This document shows, in pieces, positions 15,466-23,217 of a stretch of 64,000 nucleotides of DNA. The notes under the pieces were generated by a model that saw only the letters and a list, made by a program, of their open reading frames with translations, was not told where the DNA came from and did not search any database. The stretch comes from Sphingomonas psychrotolerans (lineage in GTDB: Bacteria > Pseudomonadota > Alphaproteobacteria > Sphingomonadales > Sphingomonadaceae): positions 3,417,501-3,481,500 of the forward strand of contig NZ_CP024923.1 of the NCBI RefSeq assembly GCF_002796605.1. Direction: 5' to 3'. Position 1 is the first letter of the stretch. Every line of letters begins with the position of its first letter. Both the position numbers and the translations under genes were made by a program.

Positions 15466-16350
15466 TCAGTAGCGGATTCGCTTGGCGGTCAGCTTGCGCT
15501 TCGCCAGCCACGCCTGAACGCTGTCGCGCCCCGCAAGGTGCCCGGCACCCACGGCGATGAACACATTGCCGGGGGTGCGCATGCGCTGGTCGATCCATTC
15601 GGCCCAGCGCGCATTGCGGTCCGAAAGCAGCACTTTGCCGATCTCGGGCGTCTCGCGCATGCTCTCGTTGAGCGTCGCAGCCAGCGAATCGGGATCGCCT
15701 GTGGCCCAACTTGTCACCATCTTGTCGATTTCAGTGCCCATCTTCGGCAAATCGTCGATCGTCGAAACGAGGAATTGAAGCTGGAGCGGCTCGGGCAGCG
15801 CGTCGAAAAAGCCGAGCTGCTGTTCGGCCGTCTCGAGCCCGCCCAGCTTCTTGCCAGCCGCTTTGGCGGCGGTCGAGAGGGTGCGCTCGGCGCCGCTCTC
15901 GGGATCGTAGCCGAGCTTGGGCAGCCCCGCGACGGTCAGCGTGACTGCGGCGAACCATGGATCGAACCGATCGAGCGCGGCGGCGGGTATGCCTAGATCG
16001 GTGAGTGCCCTGGTATAGGCTTCGCGCTTGTCCGCCGGCAGCTTCTCGGTGAGCGTCGGGCCGGTCGGCGTGATCGCCAGCTTCATGATCATGCCGGCCA
16101 TCGTCGCCTCATCGGGCTCGATCATCTCGAGCATGATCTCGTCGCTCTGATTGTATGCCGCCCAAACCGCTTCGTCGAACCAGCTGAGCCCCGGCTTGAG
16201 CACGTGGATGGTGCCGAACAAATAGATCCTGGTGTCGGCATCCTCCACCACCCACAATGCCGGATCGGCGTCCTTGAGCGCCTGTGCCTGCACCGGCGCG
16301 GCGAAAGCCAGTGCGAGGGCGGCCAAGCCGGGCCGGAGGAAACGCATCAT
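15466..16350 (-). CDS. TraB/GumN family protein, secreted
   Basis: A 294-residue TraB/GumN (Tiki-like) protein. A signal peptide (about 1-22, ending PVQAQA) is followed by the first motif LFGTIHVLKPGLSWFD (GTxH) and the last GNVFIAVGAGHLAGRDSV (GxxH) that define the family and are the putative metal-binding sites of Tiki-type metalloproteases. Function in bacteria is not settled. Start ATG 16350 (second of a paired ATG) follows AGGGGC. Next gene upstream, on the same strand, is the FAD reductase, 50 bp away. Confidence 0.88.
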   Translation of the reverse strand: MMRFLRPGLAALALAFAAPVQAQALKDADPALWVVEDADTRIYLFGTIHVLKPGLSWFDEAVWAAYNQSDEIMLEMIEPDEATMAGMIMKLAITPTGPTLTEKLPADKREAYTRALTDLGIPAAALDRFDPWFAAVTLTVAGLPKLGYDPESGAERTLSTAAKAAGKKLGGLETAEQQLGFFDALPEPLQLQFLVSTIDDLPKMGTEIDKMVTSWATGDPDSLAATLNESMRETPEIGKVLLSDRNARWAEWIDQRMRTPGNVFIAVGAGHLAGRDSVQAWLAKRKLTAKRIRY

Positions 16351-16399
16351 CTGATTGCCCCTTATGAAATACCGCCGGGACCTCGTCTCTCCTTCCGGA

Positions 16400-17620
16400 T
16401 CAGGCGAGGTCCTTGAGCGGTGTGGTATTATCGGCAAGCCGCGCCGGATCGATCACCGAAGCTTCGAGCACGAGCTTGCGTCCCTGAACATAGTCTTTCG
16501 TCGCGTTGACGCAGTCGAGCGCGATCACCCGGCCGGCGCGCAGATAGATCACCGAGAAGCTGCGGCTCGCGGGCTCGCCGCGCAGCACGACGGCATCGTG
16601 CCCGGCGGAAATGCCGACGGTCTGAAGCTTGAGGTCGTACTGGTTGGACCAGAACCACGGCACTGCATCGTAAACGGCGTCGACGCCGAGGATCGTCTTT
16701 GCTGCCACCGTCGCCTGATCATTCGCGTTCTGGACCGATTCGAGACGGATGCCGCGGTCTGCGGCGAAACGATTGGCATGAAGCGCGCAATCGCCGACCG
16801 CGAATATGTCTGGCAGCGAAGTGCGGGATTGCGCGTCGACCAGCACGCCATTGCCGCCATTCGCGCCCGCATCGAGCAACGGCGCGACCGCCGGATCGAT
16901 GCCGATGCCGACGATCGCCATTTCCGCGGGCAAGGTCTCCCCGCCGGCCAGCCGCACGCCGGTGACGCGGTCTTCGCCGAAGATCGCCTCAACCACCACC
17001 CCGAGCCGAATGTCGACGCCGTGCGCGCGGTGTTCCGCCTCGAAAAAGCGCGACAGCGGCTCGCCGGCAACCCGCGCGAGCACCCGGTCCTGTGCTTCCA
17101 GCACGGTCACTTCGCGCCCGAGCCTGGCGAGCACCGCCGCGGCCTCCAGCCCGATATAGCCGCCGCCGATCACCACGACCCGGCGCACAGCGGGCAACTC
17201 CGCGATCATCCGGTCGACATCGGCGCGGGTGCGCACGGTGTGGATGCCCGCCAGATCGCCGCCGGCGCAGGCCAGTCGCCGGGGCTTGCCGCCGGTCGCC
17301 CAGATCAATGTGCCATAGCCGATATTCTCGCCGTCCGCGGTGGCGATGGTGTGACCGACCGGATCGACCTTCACGGCCGTACGGCCGGGGAGCAAGGCCA
17401 CTTGCCGCTCGTCCCAAAACGCGGCGTTGCGGATCAGCAGCCGCTCGAACGGCTTGTCGCCGGCGAGATATTCCTTGGAGAGCGGGGGGCGCTCATAAGG
17501 AAGCTCGGGCTCGTCGCCGAGCAGACCGATCGAGCCGGCGAACTGGTGCTGCCGCAGCGCAATCGCGGCCTGCGCACCGGCATGTCCGGCACCGACGATC
17601 AGAACGTCGTAGCGAGTCAC
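16400..17620 (-). CDS. FAD-dependent ferredoxin reductase-type oxidoreductase
   Basis: This 406-residue Pyr_redox_2 flavoprotein belongs to the putidaredoxin/rhodocoxin reductase group that passes electrons from NAD(P)H to a ferredoxin. Seen: FAD-binding [14 protein letters not shown] (about 6-19), the [10 protein letters not shown] segment, NAD(P)-binding [17 protein letters not shown] (about 147-163), and [10 protein letters not shown] (about 287-296). A reductase C domain follows. The GTG start overlaps the fghA stop (GTGA). No ferredoxin or P450 gene lies nearby, so the electron acceptor is unknown. Confidence 0.88.
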   Translation of the reverse strand: MTRYDVLIVGAGHAGAQAAIALRQHQFAGSIGLLGDEPELPYERPPLSKEYLAGDKPFERLLIRNAAFWDERQVALLPGRTAVKVDPVGHTIATADGENIGYGTLIWATGGKPRRLACAGGDLAGIHTVRTRADVDRMIAELPAVRRVVVIGGGYIGLEAAAVLARLGREVTVLEAQDRVLARVAGEPLSRFFEAEHRAHGVDIRLGVVVEAIFGEDRVTGVRLAGGETLPAEMAIVGIGIDPAVAPLLDAGANGGNGVLVDAQSRTSLPDIFAVGDCALHANRFAADRGIRLESVQNANDQATVAAKTILGVDAVYDAVPWFWSNQYDLKLQTVGISAGHDAVVLRGEPASRSFSVIYLRAGRVIALDCVNATKDYVQGRKLVLEASVIDPARLADNTTPLKDLA

Positions 17621-18450
17621 GCCGTCAGCCGTTCGGCGTGCCAGGCGACATGATCGGTCAGGAAGGTCGAGATGAAATAATAGCTGTGGTCGTAACCCGG
17701 CTGGACCCGAAGCGTCAGCGGGATGCCTGCGGCGTCGCACGCGGCGCGCAGCAGTTCGGGGCGCAGCTGATCGTGGAGGAACTGGTCGGCATCGCCGACG
17801 TCGACGAGCAGTTCGCCAACGCGTGCACCGTCGAGGATCAGCGCACACGCGTCATAGGGGTGCCATGCCGTTCGGTCCGCACCGAGATAACCGGCGAGCG
17901 CTTTCTCGCCCCACGGCACCACGCTGGGCGCGACGATCGGCGCGAAGGCCGAGACGCTGCGGAAGCGATCCGGATTGCGCAGTGCGATGGTCAGCGCGCC
18001 ATGCCCGCCCATCGAATGGCCGGTAATGCCTTGCCGGGTCATGTCGGCGGGGAATTCGGCGGCGATCAGTTCGGGCAGCTCCTGCTCGATATAGCTGCGC
18101 ATGCGGAAGTGCGAAGCCCAGGGCGCTTCAGTGGCATCGACATAGAAACCAGCGCCCTGGCCGAAATCATAGGCGTCGTCATTCGGCACCCCTTCGCCGC
18201 GCGGCGAAGTATCGGGCGCGATGAAGATGACGCCGCGCTCGGCGCAGGCCCGGCGATACTCGCCCTTGTCGGTGACGTTGGCGTGGGTGCAGGTGAGCCC
18301 GGAGAGATACCAGAGCACCGGCAGCTTCGCGCCTGCCGGGTGCGGCGGCACATAGACCGAGAAGGTCATCTCGGTGCCGGTCGCCAGGGATGCGTGGCGA
18401 TAGACGCCCTGCACGCCATCATGCGCCTTGTTGGTGGAGAGGGTTTCCAT
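17617..18450 (-). CDS. fghA: S-formylglutathione hydrolase
   Basis: A 277-residue esterase D family alpha/beta hydrolase that cleaves S-formylglutathione to formate and glutathione, the second step of glutathione-dependent formaldehyde oxidation. Family segments seen: [29 protein letters not shown], the nucleophile [10 protein letters not shown], and [10 protein letters not shown] with the catalytic histidine. ATG 18450 follows AAGGA. In its operon adhC, four genes upstream, makes the substrate. Confidence 0.97.
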   Translation of the reverse strand: METLSTNKAHDGVQGVYRHASLATGTEMTFSVYVPPHPAGAKLPVLWYLSGLTCTHANVTDKGEYRRACAERGVIFIAPDTSPRGEGVPNDDAYDFGQGAGFYVDATEAPWASHFRMRSYIEQELPELIAAEFPADMTRQGITGHSMGGHGALTIALRNPDRFRSVSAFAPIVAPSVVPWGEKALAGYLGADRTAWHPYDACALILDGARVGELLVDVGDADQFLHDQLRPELLRAACDAAGIPLTLRVQPGYDHSYYFISTFLTDHVAWHAERLTA

Positions 18451-18458
18451 AACGGTCC

Positions 18459-18716
18459 TTAGCGGGAGACGATCGTGCGGATGAAAGTGTCCAGTTGAGC
18501 GCCAGCCGCCCGACAACCGGTGCAAACACCGCGCGCAACGCGTCGGTATCCGGCCGCCTTGAACTCGACTCGCATGAAGAAGCGCCCGGCATCGAGATGG
18601 GCATATTGCTGACTATCAAGGATGAACCCGCCGCACTCCGCCAGAAAGCCGCTGACCGCCGCGGCGATGCCGGGGCGGTCCTCGCAATCGAGCGTCGGCA
18701 GCCAGGAAGAGGTCAT
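18459..18716 (-). pseudogene. purU: purU remnant (formyltetrahydrofolate deformylase), frameshifted and truncated
   Basis: The first 54 or so residues match the ACT domain of PurU: LDCEDRPGIAAAVSGFLAE, GGFILDSQQYAHLD and GRFFMRVEF. The PurU reading then shifts frame by one base (around 18548) and continues as DTDALRAVFAPVVGRLALNW before ending. The whole catalytic formyltransferase domain (about 200 residues) is absent. The intact ATG still overlaps the cupin stop (ATGA). The remnant could still be translated as an 85-residue peptide with an altered tail, but it cannot be a deformylase. PurU releases formate from formyl-THF and is linked to formaldehyde metabolism. Confidence 0.85.
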
Positions 18717-19099
18717 CCCTCCACCACCGGGCGCTGCGGCGATCCTTCGCCCAGATTATGCGTGCCGCCTGGCTCGATGTTGATCATGCGGACCTCGCCG
18801 CGCCGCGCGACCGGGCGGTGCTCGACGCCGCGCCGCGCGACCGGGCGGTGCTCGACGCCGCGCGGGACGACGAAGAGCTCGCCCGGGCCGAGCGTGACGG
18901 TGCGATCACGCAGCTCGATGTCGAGCTCGCCTTCGAGAACGAGGAAGAAGTCGTCGGTGTCCGCATGGGCATGCCAGACGAACTCGCCCGCCACTTTCAC
19001 GATGCGCACATCGTTGCCGTTATAGGTGGCGACCAGCCGGGGGGCCCAATGTTCGGTGAAGGTCGCGAACTTCTCCGCCAGATTGACGGGTTCGCTCAC
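18713..19099 (-). CDS. Cupin-domain protein with an in-frame 10-residue duplication
   Basis: A 128-residue single cupin. Motif 1 is HAHADTDDFFLVLEGELDI (metal-binding His, His, Asp/Glu) and motif 2 is LGPGELFVVPRGVEHRPV. A 30-bp tandem repeat (18797-18826 and 18827-18856, on this gene's strand VEHRPVARRG twice) falls in motif 2, just after the third metal-binding histidine. GTG 19099 overlaps the VOC gene's stop (GTGA). The function is unknown; the position beside a VOC protein and formaldehyde genes suggests a small-molecule or sensor role. Confidence 0.88.
   Translation of the reverse strand: MSEPVNLAEKFATFTEHWAPRLVATYNGNDVRIVKVAGEFVWHAHADTDDFFLVLEGELDIELRDRTVTLGPGELFVVPRGVEHRPVARRGVEHRPVARRGEVRMINIEPGGTHNLGEGSPQRPVVEG
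18797..18856. repeat. 30-bp perfect tandem repeat within the cupin gene
   Basis: Two identical 30-bp units followed by a 7-base partial third copy (GCCGCGC). As a multiple of three the expansion keeps the frame and adds VEHRPVARRG. Looks like recent slippage. Confidence 0.95.
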
Positions 19100-19497
19100 G
19101 CCGGCACGCGCCAAACCGCGCAGAGCTTGTTGCCGTCGGGATCACGGACATAGCCGAGATGCATCGTGCCCAGAAGGCCGCCATCGCGCGCGCCGGGGGG
19201 CCCCTCGATCGACTGGCCGCCATGAGCGATGGCGACGTCGTGGAACTGCTTCACTTGTTCGGGTGAGCTACACTTGAACCCGATCGTGCCGCCATTGGCA
19301 AAAGTCGCGGGTTCGTCGTTGATCGGCTCGGAGATGCACAAAGTGCCGCCGTCGTGGCGGTAGAAAAGCCGCACGTGCCCGCTCGACGCGACGTTGCGGA
19401 GCGGCTCGCCCGCGAAGCCGAGCGTGCCGAGCACTGCGTCGTAGAACCGTCGCGCCCCGTCGATGTCGTTCGAGCCGATCATGATGTGATTGAACAT
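19096..19497 (-). CDS. VOC (glyoxalase/bleomycin-resistance) family protein
   Basis: A 133-residue single VOC domain with the two half-motifs MFNHIMIGSNDIDGARRFYDAVLG and LGYVRDPDGNKLCAVW. Metal-binding His (HIM, third residue from the start after Asn) and the C-terminal Asp/Glu region are recognisable, but the substrate is not. VOC proteins of this type are often placed beside adhC and fghA in sphingomonads, suggesting a role in S-adduct or aldehyde detoxification. It follows adhC by 12 bp. Confidence 0.88.
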   Translation of the reverse strand: MFNHIMIGSNDIDGARRFYDAVLGTLGFAGEPLRNVASSGHVRLFYRHDGGTLCISEPINDEPATFANGGTIGFKCSSPEQVKQFHDVAIAHGGQSIEGPPGARDGGLLGTMHLGYVRDPDGNKLCAVWRVPA

Positions 19498-19509
19498 CGT
19501 TCTATCCCC

Positions 19510-20622
19510 TCAATAGACCACGACGGTGCGGATGCTCTCGCCCGAATGCATCAGGTCGAAACCCCTGTTGATCTCGTCGAGGCTAAGCACGTGCGTGATC
19601 ATCGGGTCGATCTGGATCTTGCCGTTCATGTACCAGTCGACGATCTTCGGCACGTCGGTGCGGCCCTTGGCGCCGCCGAACGCGGTGCCGCGCCAGTTGC
19701 GGCCGGTAACCAGCTGGAACGGACGCGTGGCGATCTCCTTGCCGGCCTCGGCCACGCCGATGATGATGCTGGTGCCCCAGCCGCGATGGCAGGCCTCCAG
19801 CGCGGTGCGCATCACTTCGGTGTTGCCGGTGCAGTCGAAAGTGAAGTCGGCGCCGCCATCGGTGAGGGCGAGTATCTCGGCGATGGTCACCTCGCGCGAT
19901 TTGCCGCGCGCGTCGATGAAATCGGTCATGCCGAACTTGCGGCCCCATTCCTCGCGGTCGGGATTGATGTCGACGCCGATGATCTTGCCGGCACCGGCCA
20001 TCTTCGCGCCCTGCAGCACGTTGAGCCCGATGCCACCCAGTCCGAACACGACGATATTGTCGCCGACCTGCACCTTGGCGGTGTTGACCACCGCTCCGAC
20101 GCCGGTGGTGACTCCGCAGCCGATATAGCAGCTGGTCTGGAACGGCGCGTCCTCGCGGATCTTCGCGACGGCGATCTCGGGCAGCACGGTGAAGTTCGAG
20201 AAGGTCGAGCAACCCATATAATGGTAGATCGGCTGACCCTTGTAGCTGAAGCGAGTGGTGCCGTCAGGCATCAGCCCCTTGCCCTGCGTGGCGCGGATCG
20301 CGGTGCACAAATTGGTCTTGCCCGAGAGGCACGACTTACACTGGCGGCATTCGGGGGTGTAGAGCGGGATGACATGGTCGCCGGGAGCCACGCTGGTTAC
20401 CCCTGCGCCGACTTCGCGCACGATCCCCGCGCCTTCATGGCCGAGCACCGAGGGGAAGAGGCCCTCCGAATCGAGGCCGTCGAGCGTATAGGCATCGGTA
20501 TGGCAAATGCCGGTCGCCATGATCTCGACCAGCACTTCCCCGGTCTTGGGACCTTCGAGGTCGAGTTCGACGATTTCGAGCGGCTGTTTCGCCTCGAATG
20601 CGACGGCGGCTCTGGTCTTCAT
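19510..20622 (-). CDS. adhC: S-(hydroxymethyl)glutathione dehydrogenase (class III ADH)
   Basis: This 370-residue zinc alcohol dehydrogenase oxidises the spontaneous adduct of formaldehyde and glutathione to S-formylglutathione with NAD+. Seen: catalytic zinc Cys in [23 protein letters not shown], the structural zinc cysteines in [15 protein letters not shown], the second catalytic Cys in YIGCGVTTG, and the NAD site [11 protein letters not shown]. The [15 protein letters not shown] segment is class III-specific. ATG 20622 follows AAGGAG. It heads the formaldehyde operon. Only 58 bp separate it from the leftmost att copy of the arsenic islet, so its upstream region is partly islet DNA. Confidence 0.98.
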   Translation of the reverse strand: MKTRAAVAFEAKQPLEIVELDLEGPKTGEVLVEIMATGICHTDAYTLDGLDSEGLFPSVLGHEGAGIVREVGAGVTSVAPGDHVIPLYTPECRQCKSCLSGKTNLCTAIRATQGKGLMPDGTTRFSYKGQPIYHYMGCSTFSNFTVLPEIAVAKIREDAPFQTSCYIGCGVTTGVGAVVNTAKVQVGDNIVVFGLGGIGLNVLQGAKMAGAGKIIGVDINPDREEWGRKFGMTDFIDARGKSREVTIAEILALTDGGADFTFDCTGNTEVMRTALEACHRGWGTSIIIGVAEAGKEIATRPFQLVTGRNWRGTAFGGAKGRTDVPKIVDWYMNGKIQIDPMITHVLSLDEINRGFDLMHSGESIRTVVVY

Positions 20623-20679
20623 GGGCGTCTCCTTGCTCAGGCGCCTGATCGGGGAAGCCGGGGCGGCTTGCAAGAAGGG

Positions 20680-20711
20680 ATGGTGCTGCCGGTGAGGATT
20701 GAACTCACGAC
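20680..20711. other. Islet attachment-site copy (detached tRNA-Thr 3' end)
   Basis: Identical over 32 bp to 22830-22861, i.e. to the T-arm, 3' acceptor strand and CCA of tRNA-Thr. Sequence beyond both ends diverges at once (20712 onward does not continue the tRNA). It is attL/attR of the arsenic islet on the adhC side. Confidence 0.88.
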
Positions 20712-20849
20712 AGCTGCCCCCCGAAGGCGAGGGTGAGGCAGGAAGATGGCAAGATAATCACTTTAGATCAAGGTTTACGAACATGGCGGTTTGCCGAAGT
20801 TTCGGGGTATCACGAACGCGATAAATCGCCGCATTCACCGCTTGCCGAA

Positions 20850-20879
20850 TCGATATTTCGGGAATATTCGAAACATCGA
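20850..20879. promoter_or_regulatory. Candidate ArsR operator
   Basis: An 11-bp-arm inverted repeat, TCGATATTTCG and CGAAACATCGA (one mismatch), separated by 8 bp. It lies 20 bp upstream of the arsI ATG and within the only long leader in the islet. ArsR/SmtB repressors bind such AT-rich dyads over their own promoters. The AT-rich stretch around 20750-20770 upstream may hold the promoter. Confidence 0.6.
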
Positions 20880-20898
20880 AGCAACGGAGATAGCGACC

Positions 20899-21318
20899 AT
20901 GAAGCGCCTTCACATGCACGTCAGTGTGCCGAACATCGAACAGGCAATCGCATTCTACAGCACCTTGTTCGACGCGCCCCCGGCCGTCGTGAAGGACGAT
21001 TATGCGAAGTGGATGCTTGAAGACCCGCGCGTCAATCTCGCCATATCGTCGCGGGCTCGGGCAACCGGGATCGATCATGTCGGCGTCCAGGTCGATAGCG
21101 CCGACGAACTCGCCGAACTCGCTACGCGGTTGAAGGCCGCAGGATCAACGACGTTCGATCAAGAGGCAACGACGTGCTGCTACGCGAAGTCCGACAAGTC
21201 ATGGGTTACGGACACCGCAGGCGTTCGTTGGGAAACCTTCTTCACGCATGGCGAAGCGACCGCATACGGCGTAGACGAAATGATCCCCGATGCAGCCCCG
21301 AAGGCGGCTTGCTGCTAA
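20899..21318 (+). CDS. arsI: ArsI/CadI-family VOC protein (C-As lyase)
   Basis: A 139-residue VOC-fold protein. ArsI cleaves the C-As bond of trivalent methylarsenite with a ferrous iron and oxygen. MKRLHMHVSVPNIEQAIAFY carries the first metal-site histidine, IDHVGVQVDSADEL the second, and the vicinal cysteine pair ATTCCYAKSDKSWV (about C97-C98) is the methylarsenite-binding hallmark. The C terminus adds another Cys-Cys. ATG 20899 follows GGAGA. First gene of the islet operon; its stop overlaps arsR (TAATG). Confidence 0.9.
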   Translation: MKRLHMHVSVPNIEQAIAFYSTLFDAPPAVVKDDYAKWMLEDPRVNLAISSRARATGIDHVGVQVDSADELAELATRLKAAGSTTFDQEATTCCYAKSDKSWVTDTAGVRWETFFTHGEATAYGVDEMIPDAAPKAACC

Positions 21319-21659
21319 TGCAGTTGCCCATGGCCGTAGAGGCGCTGTCCGGCCTCGCACATGCCAGCCGTCTTGCCGTCTTCCGTCTGCTAGTGCGGGC
21401 CGGTTCGGATGGCATGGCGGCGGGCAATATTGCTCGCGAAGTTGGAGCGCTTCCCAATACGCTTTCGACGCATTTGACGATCCTCGGCAATGCGGGGTTG
21501 ATCCGATCGCGACGCGACGGCCGTTCGGTGATCTATTCGGCCGACTATGACGGGATGCGCGATCTTCTCGGCTTCCTTGTCGCCGACTGTTGCGCCGGGC
21601 GCCCCGAGATATGCGGTTCGCTTGGCGAACTCGCGACCAACGCCGATTGCTGTTCGTGA
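21318..21659 (+). CDS. arsR: ArsR-family arsenic-responsive repressor
   Basis: A 113-residue winged-helix protein. The wHTH is AHASRLAVFRLLVRAG, NIAREVGALPNTLSTHLTILGNAGLIRSRRDGRSVIYSAD. The arsenite-sensing cysteines are C-terminal, in VADCCAGRPEICGSL and ADCCS, rather than in the ELCVCDL motif of E. coli ArsR, as in other alphaproteobacterial ArsR groups. Its start ATG overlaps the arsI stop. It likely represses its own operon through the 20850-20879 dyad. Confidence 0.92.
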   Translation: MQLPMAVEALSGLAHASRLAVFRLLVRAGSDGMAAGNIAREVGALPNTLSTHLTILGNAGLIRSRRDGRSVIYSADYDGMRDLLGFLVADCCAGRPEICGSLGELATNADCCS

Positions 21660-22321
21660 CGCTATCGCGGCGCATCGCTGGCGAGTTCGCCGGTACGGCG
21701 ATGTTGCTCGCGATCATTGTCGGTTCGGGGATCATGGGCGAACGGCTCGCGGCCGGGAATGGTGCGGTCGCATTGCTCGGGAATACGATCGCAACCGGCG
21801 CGGGGCTGATCGTCCTTATCCATATGTTCGGACCCGTTTCCGGCGCGCACTTCAACCCGGCGGTGACATTGGCCGTCTTGCTGAAACGCGACACGACAGC
21901 GCGTGTCGCGATCCTCTACGTCACTGCGCAGGTAGCCGGGGCGATTATTGGGGTATGGGCAGCACACGCCATGTTCGCCGAACCGATCCTTCAGATATCG
22001 AGCAAGGCGCGCGACGGCCTTCCGCAAGGCTTCGCCGAATGCGTCGCCACCTTCGGCCTGGTCGGGACGATCTTCAGCACGCAACGCCATCGCCCCGAGT
22101 TCACGCCGATCGCTGTGGGACTCTACATCACCGCCGCATATTGGTTCACGGCGTCAACGTCCTTCGCGAACCCGGCCGTGACGATCGCCCGAAGCTTGTC
22201 GAACACCTTCGCCGGGATCGCGCCCGCGTCGATCGCCGTCTTCATCGCGGGGCAGCTTGTCGGCACCCTCGCGGCCATCGCGTTTTTCGGCTGGCTATTG
22301 AAAGAGGAAAGCCCACAGTGA
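21656..22321 (+). CDS. aqpS: Arsenic-type aquaglyceroporin (AqpS-like)
   Basis: A 221-residue major intrinsic protein with six hydrophobic segments and both NPA loops, GAHFNPAVTLAV and TSFANPAVTIAR. Sinorhizobium AqpS moves arsenite out along its gradient after ArsC reduction; the neighbouring arsC makes that the likely role here. GTG 21656 overlaps the arsR stop (GTGA). Slightly short compared with GlpF, as AqpS is. Confidence 0.9.
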   Translation: MTLSRRIAGEFAGTAMLLAIIVGSGIMGERLAAGNGAVALLGNTIATGAGLIVLIHMFGPVSGAHFNPAVTLAVLLKRDTTARVAILYVTAQVAGAIIGVWAAHAMFAEPILQISSKARDGLPQGFAECVATFGLVGTIFSTQRHRPEFTPIAVGLYITAAYWFTASTSFANPAVTIARSLSNTFAGIAPASIAVFIAGQLVGTLAAIAFFGWLLKEESPQ

Positions 22322-22728
22322 CCGACGAATTCCCGATCACGATCTATCACAACCCCGATTGCGGCACCTCGCGCAACACGCTCGCGATGATCGAATCGGC
22401 CGGATACGCGCCTAAGGTTGTCGAGTATCGCAAAGCCGGCTGGACACGGCCGCAGCTTGACCAACTGCTAGCCGCAATGGGGGCGAAGCCGCGTGACGTA
22501 ATGCGCGAGAAGGGCACGCCCGCCGCTGAACTTGGCTTGCTCGATACGTCGGCGTCCGATGAAGCGATCTTGGAAGCCATGATCGAACACCCGATCCTGG
22601 TGAACAGACCGATCGTGGCGACGCCGAAGGGCACGAAGCTATGTCGGCCGTCCGAAGCCGTGTTGCCGCTGCTAGACTGCGTTCCGACCGAATTCACGAA
22701 GGAAGACGGCGAAGTCGTGCGGCCGTAG
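22318..22728 (+). CDS. arsC: Arsenate reductase, glutaredoxin-dependent
   Basis: A 136-residue ArsC of the glutathione/glutaredoxin-linked class. YHNPDCGTSRNTL carries the catalytic cysteine, and HPILVNRPIVATPKGTKLCRP has the family arginine. It reduces arsenate to arsenite. GTG 22318 overlaps the aquaporin stop (GTGA). Last gene of the islet. Confidence 0.97.
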   Translation: MTDEFPITIYHNPDCGTSRNTLAMIESAGYAPKVVEYRKAGWTRPQLDQLLAAMGAKPRDVMREKGTPAAELGLLDTSASDEAILEAMIEHPILVNRPIVATPKGTKLCRPSEAVLPLLDCVPTEFTKEDGEVVRP

Positions 22729-22788
22729 CGATTGGCGGGCACCGTGGGCGTCACATTGGTCGCGCGTGTTACCCCGGTGCGACCCGAG

Positions 22789-22802
22789 CGGCCCCGGGGC
22801 CG
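22789..22802. terminator. GC-rich palindrome after arsC
   Basis: CGGCCCCGGGGCCG is a perfect 14-bp palindrome without a loop, 60 bp after arsC and 29 bp before the tRNA 3' end. It may end both the ars operon and read-through from the opposite-strand tRNA. No U-tract, so weak as a rho-independent terminator. Confidence 0.35.
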
Positions 22803-22830
22803 AGGAGATCTCGCTAAATCACGGGAAAAA

Positions 22831-22905
<75 letters not shown>

Positions 22906-22996
22906 ACTCGCCGGTCGGGGACCGGGCGGGAGGGGCCTATGTGCTTGGGGGTGAGTGATTGTCAACCCGAAGCCGGCCGGTTTATCGATGCTCCGC

Positions 22997-23143
22997 ATGA
23001 ACGATACGGAAAAACAGGCCCGGCGCGCCGAGGCGCTGCGGGCCAATCTGAGGAAACGTAAACAACAGGCGCGCGCGCAGTCGGCCGAGGCGGAGCCTCA
23101 GCGCGACTGCACCCAGCCCGCGGCGAACGATCCCAAGGCATAG
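22997..23143 (+). CDS. Small basic hypothetical protein
   Basis: A 48-residue protein starting MNDTEKQARRAEALRANLRK. The Arg/Lys/Ala helix followed by a loose tail resembles a small conserved protein common in sphingomonads (EALRANLRKRK core), with no known role. An alternative ATG lies at 22988. It converges with and overlaps the 23098-23217 gene by 46 bp. Confidence 0.6.
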   Translation: MNDTEKQARRAEALRANLRKRKQQARAQSAEAEPQRDCTQPAANDPKA

Positions 23144-23217
23144 CCTTTGTCGATGATGACGTGGGGACCCATCAGGTACATCGCCATCGAGACGGCACCT
23201 GCCAGAAACCACATCAT
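23098..23217 (-). CDS. 39-residue membrane peptide coupled to aminopeptidase P
   Basis: A short gene whose ATG overlaps the preceding gene's stop (ATGA at 23214-23217), pointing to translational coupling. The peptide MMWFLAGAVSMAMYLMG forms one hydrophobic segment, followed by PHVIIDKGYALGSFAAGW. No family known. The overlap and the clean membrane segment are the evidence that it is real. Confidence 0.6.
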   Translation of the reverse strand: MMWFLAGAVSMAMYLMGPHVIIDKGYALGSFAAGWVQSR

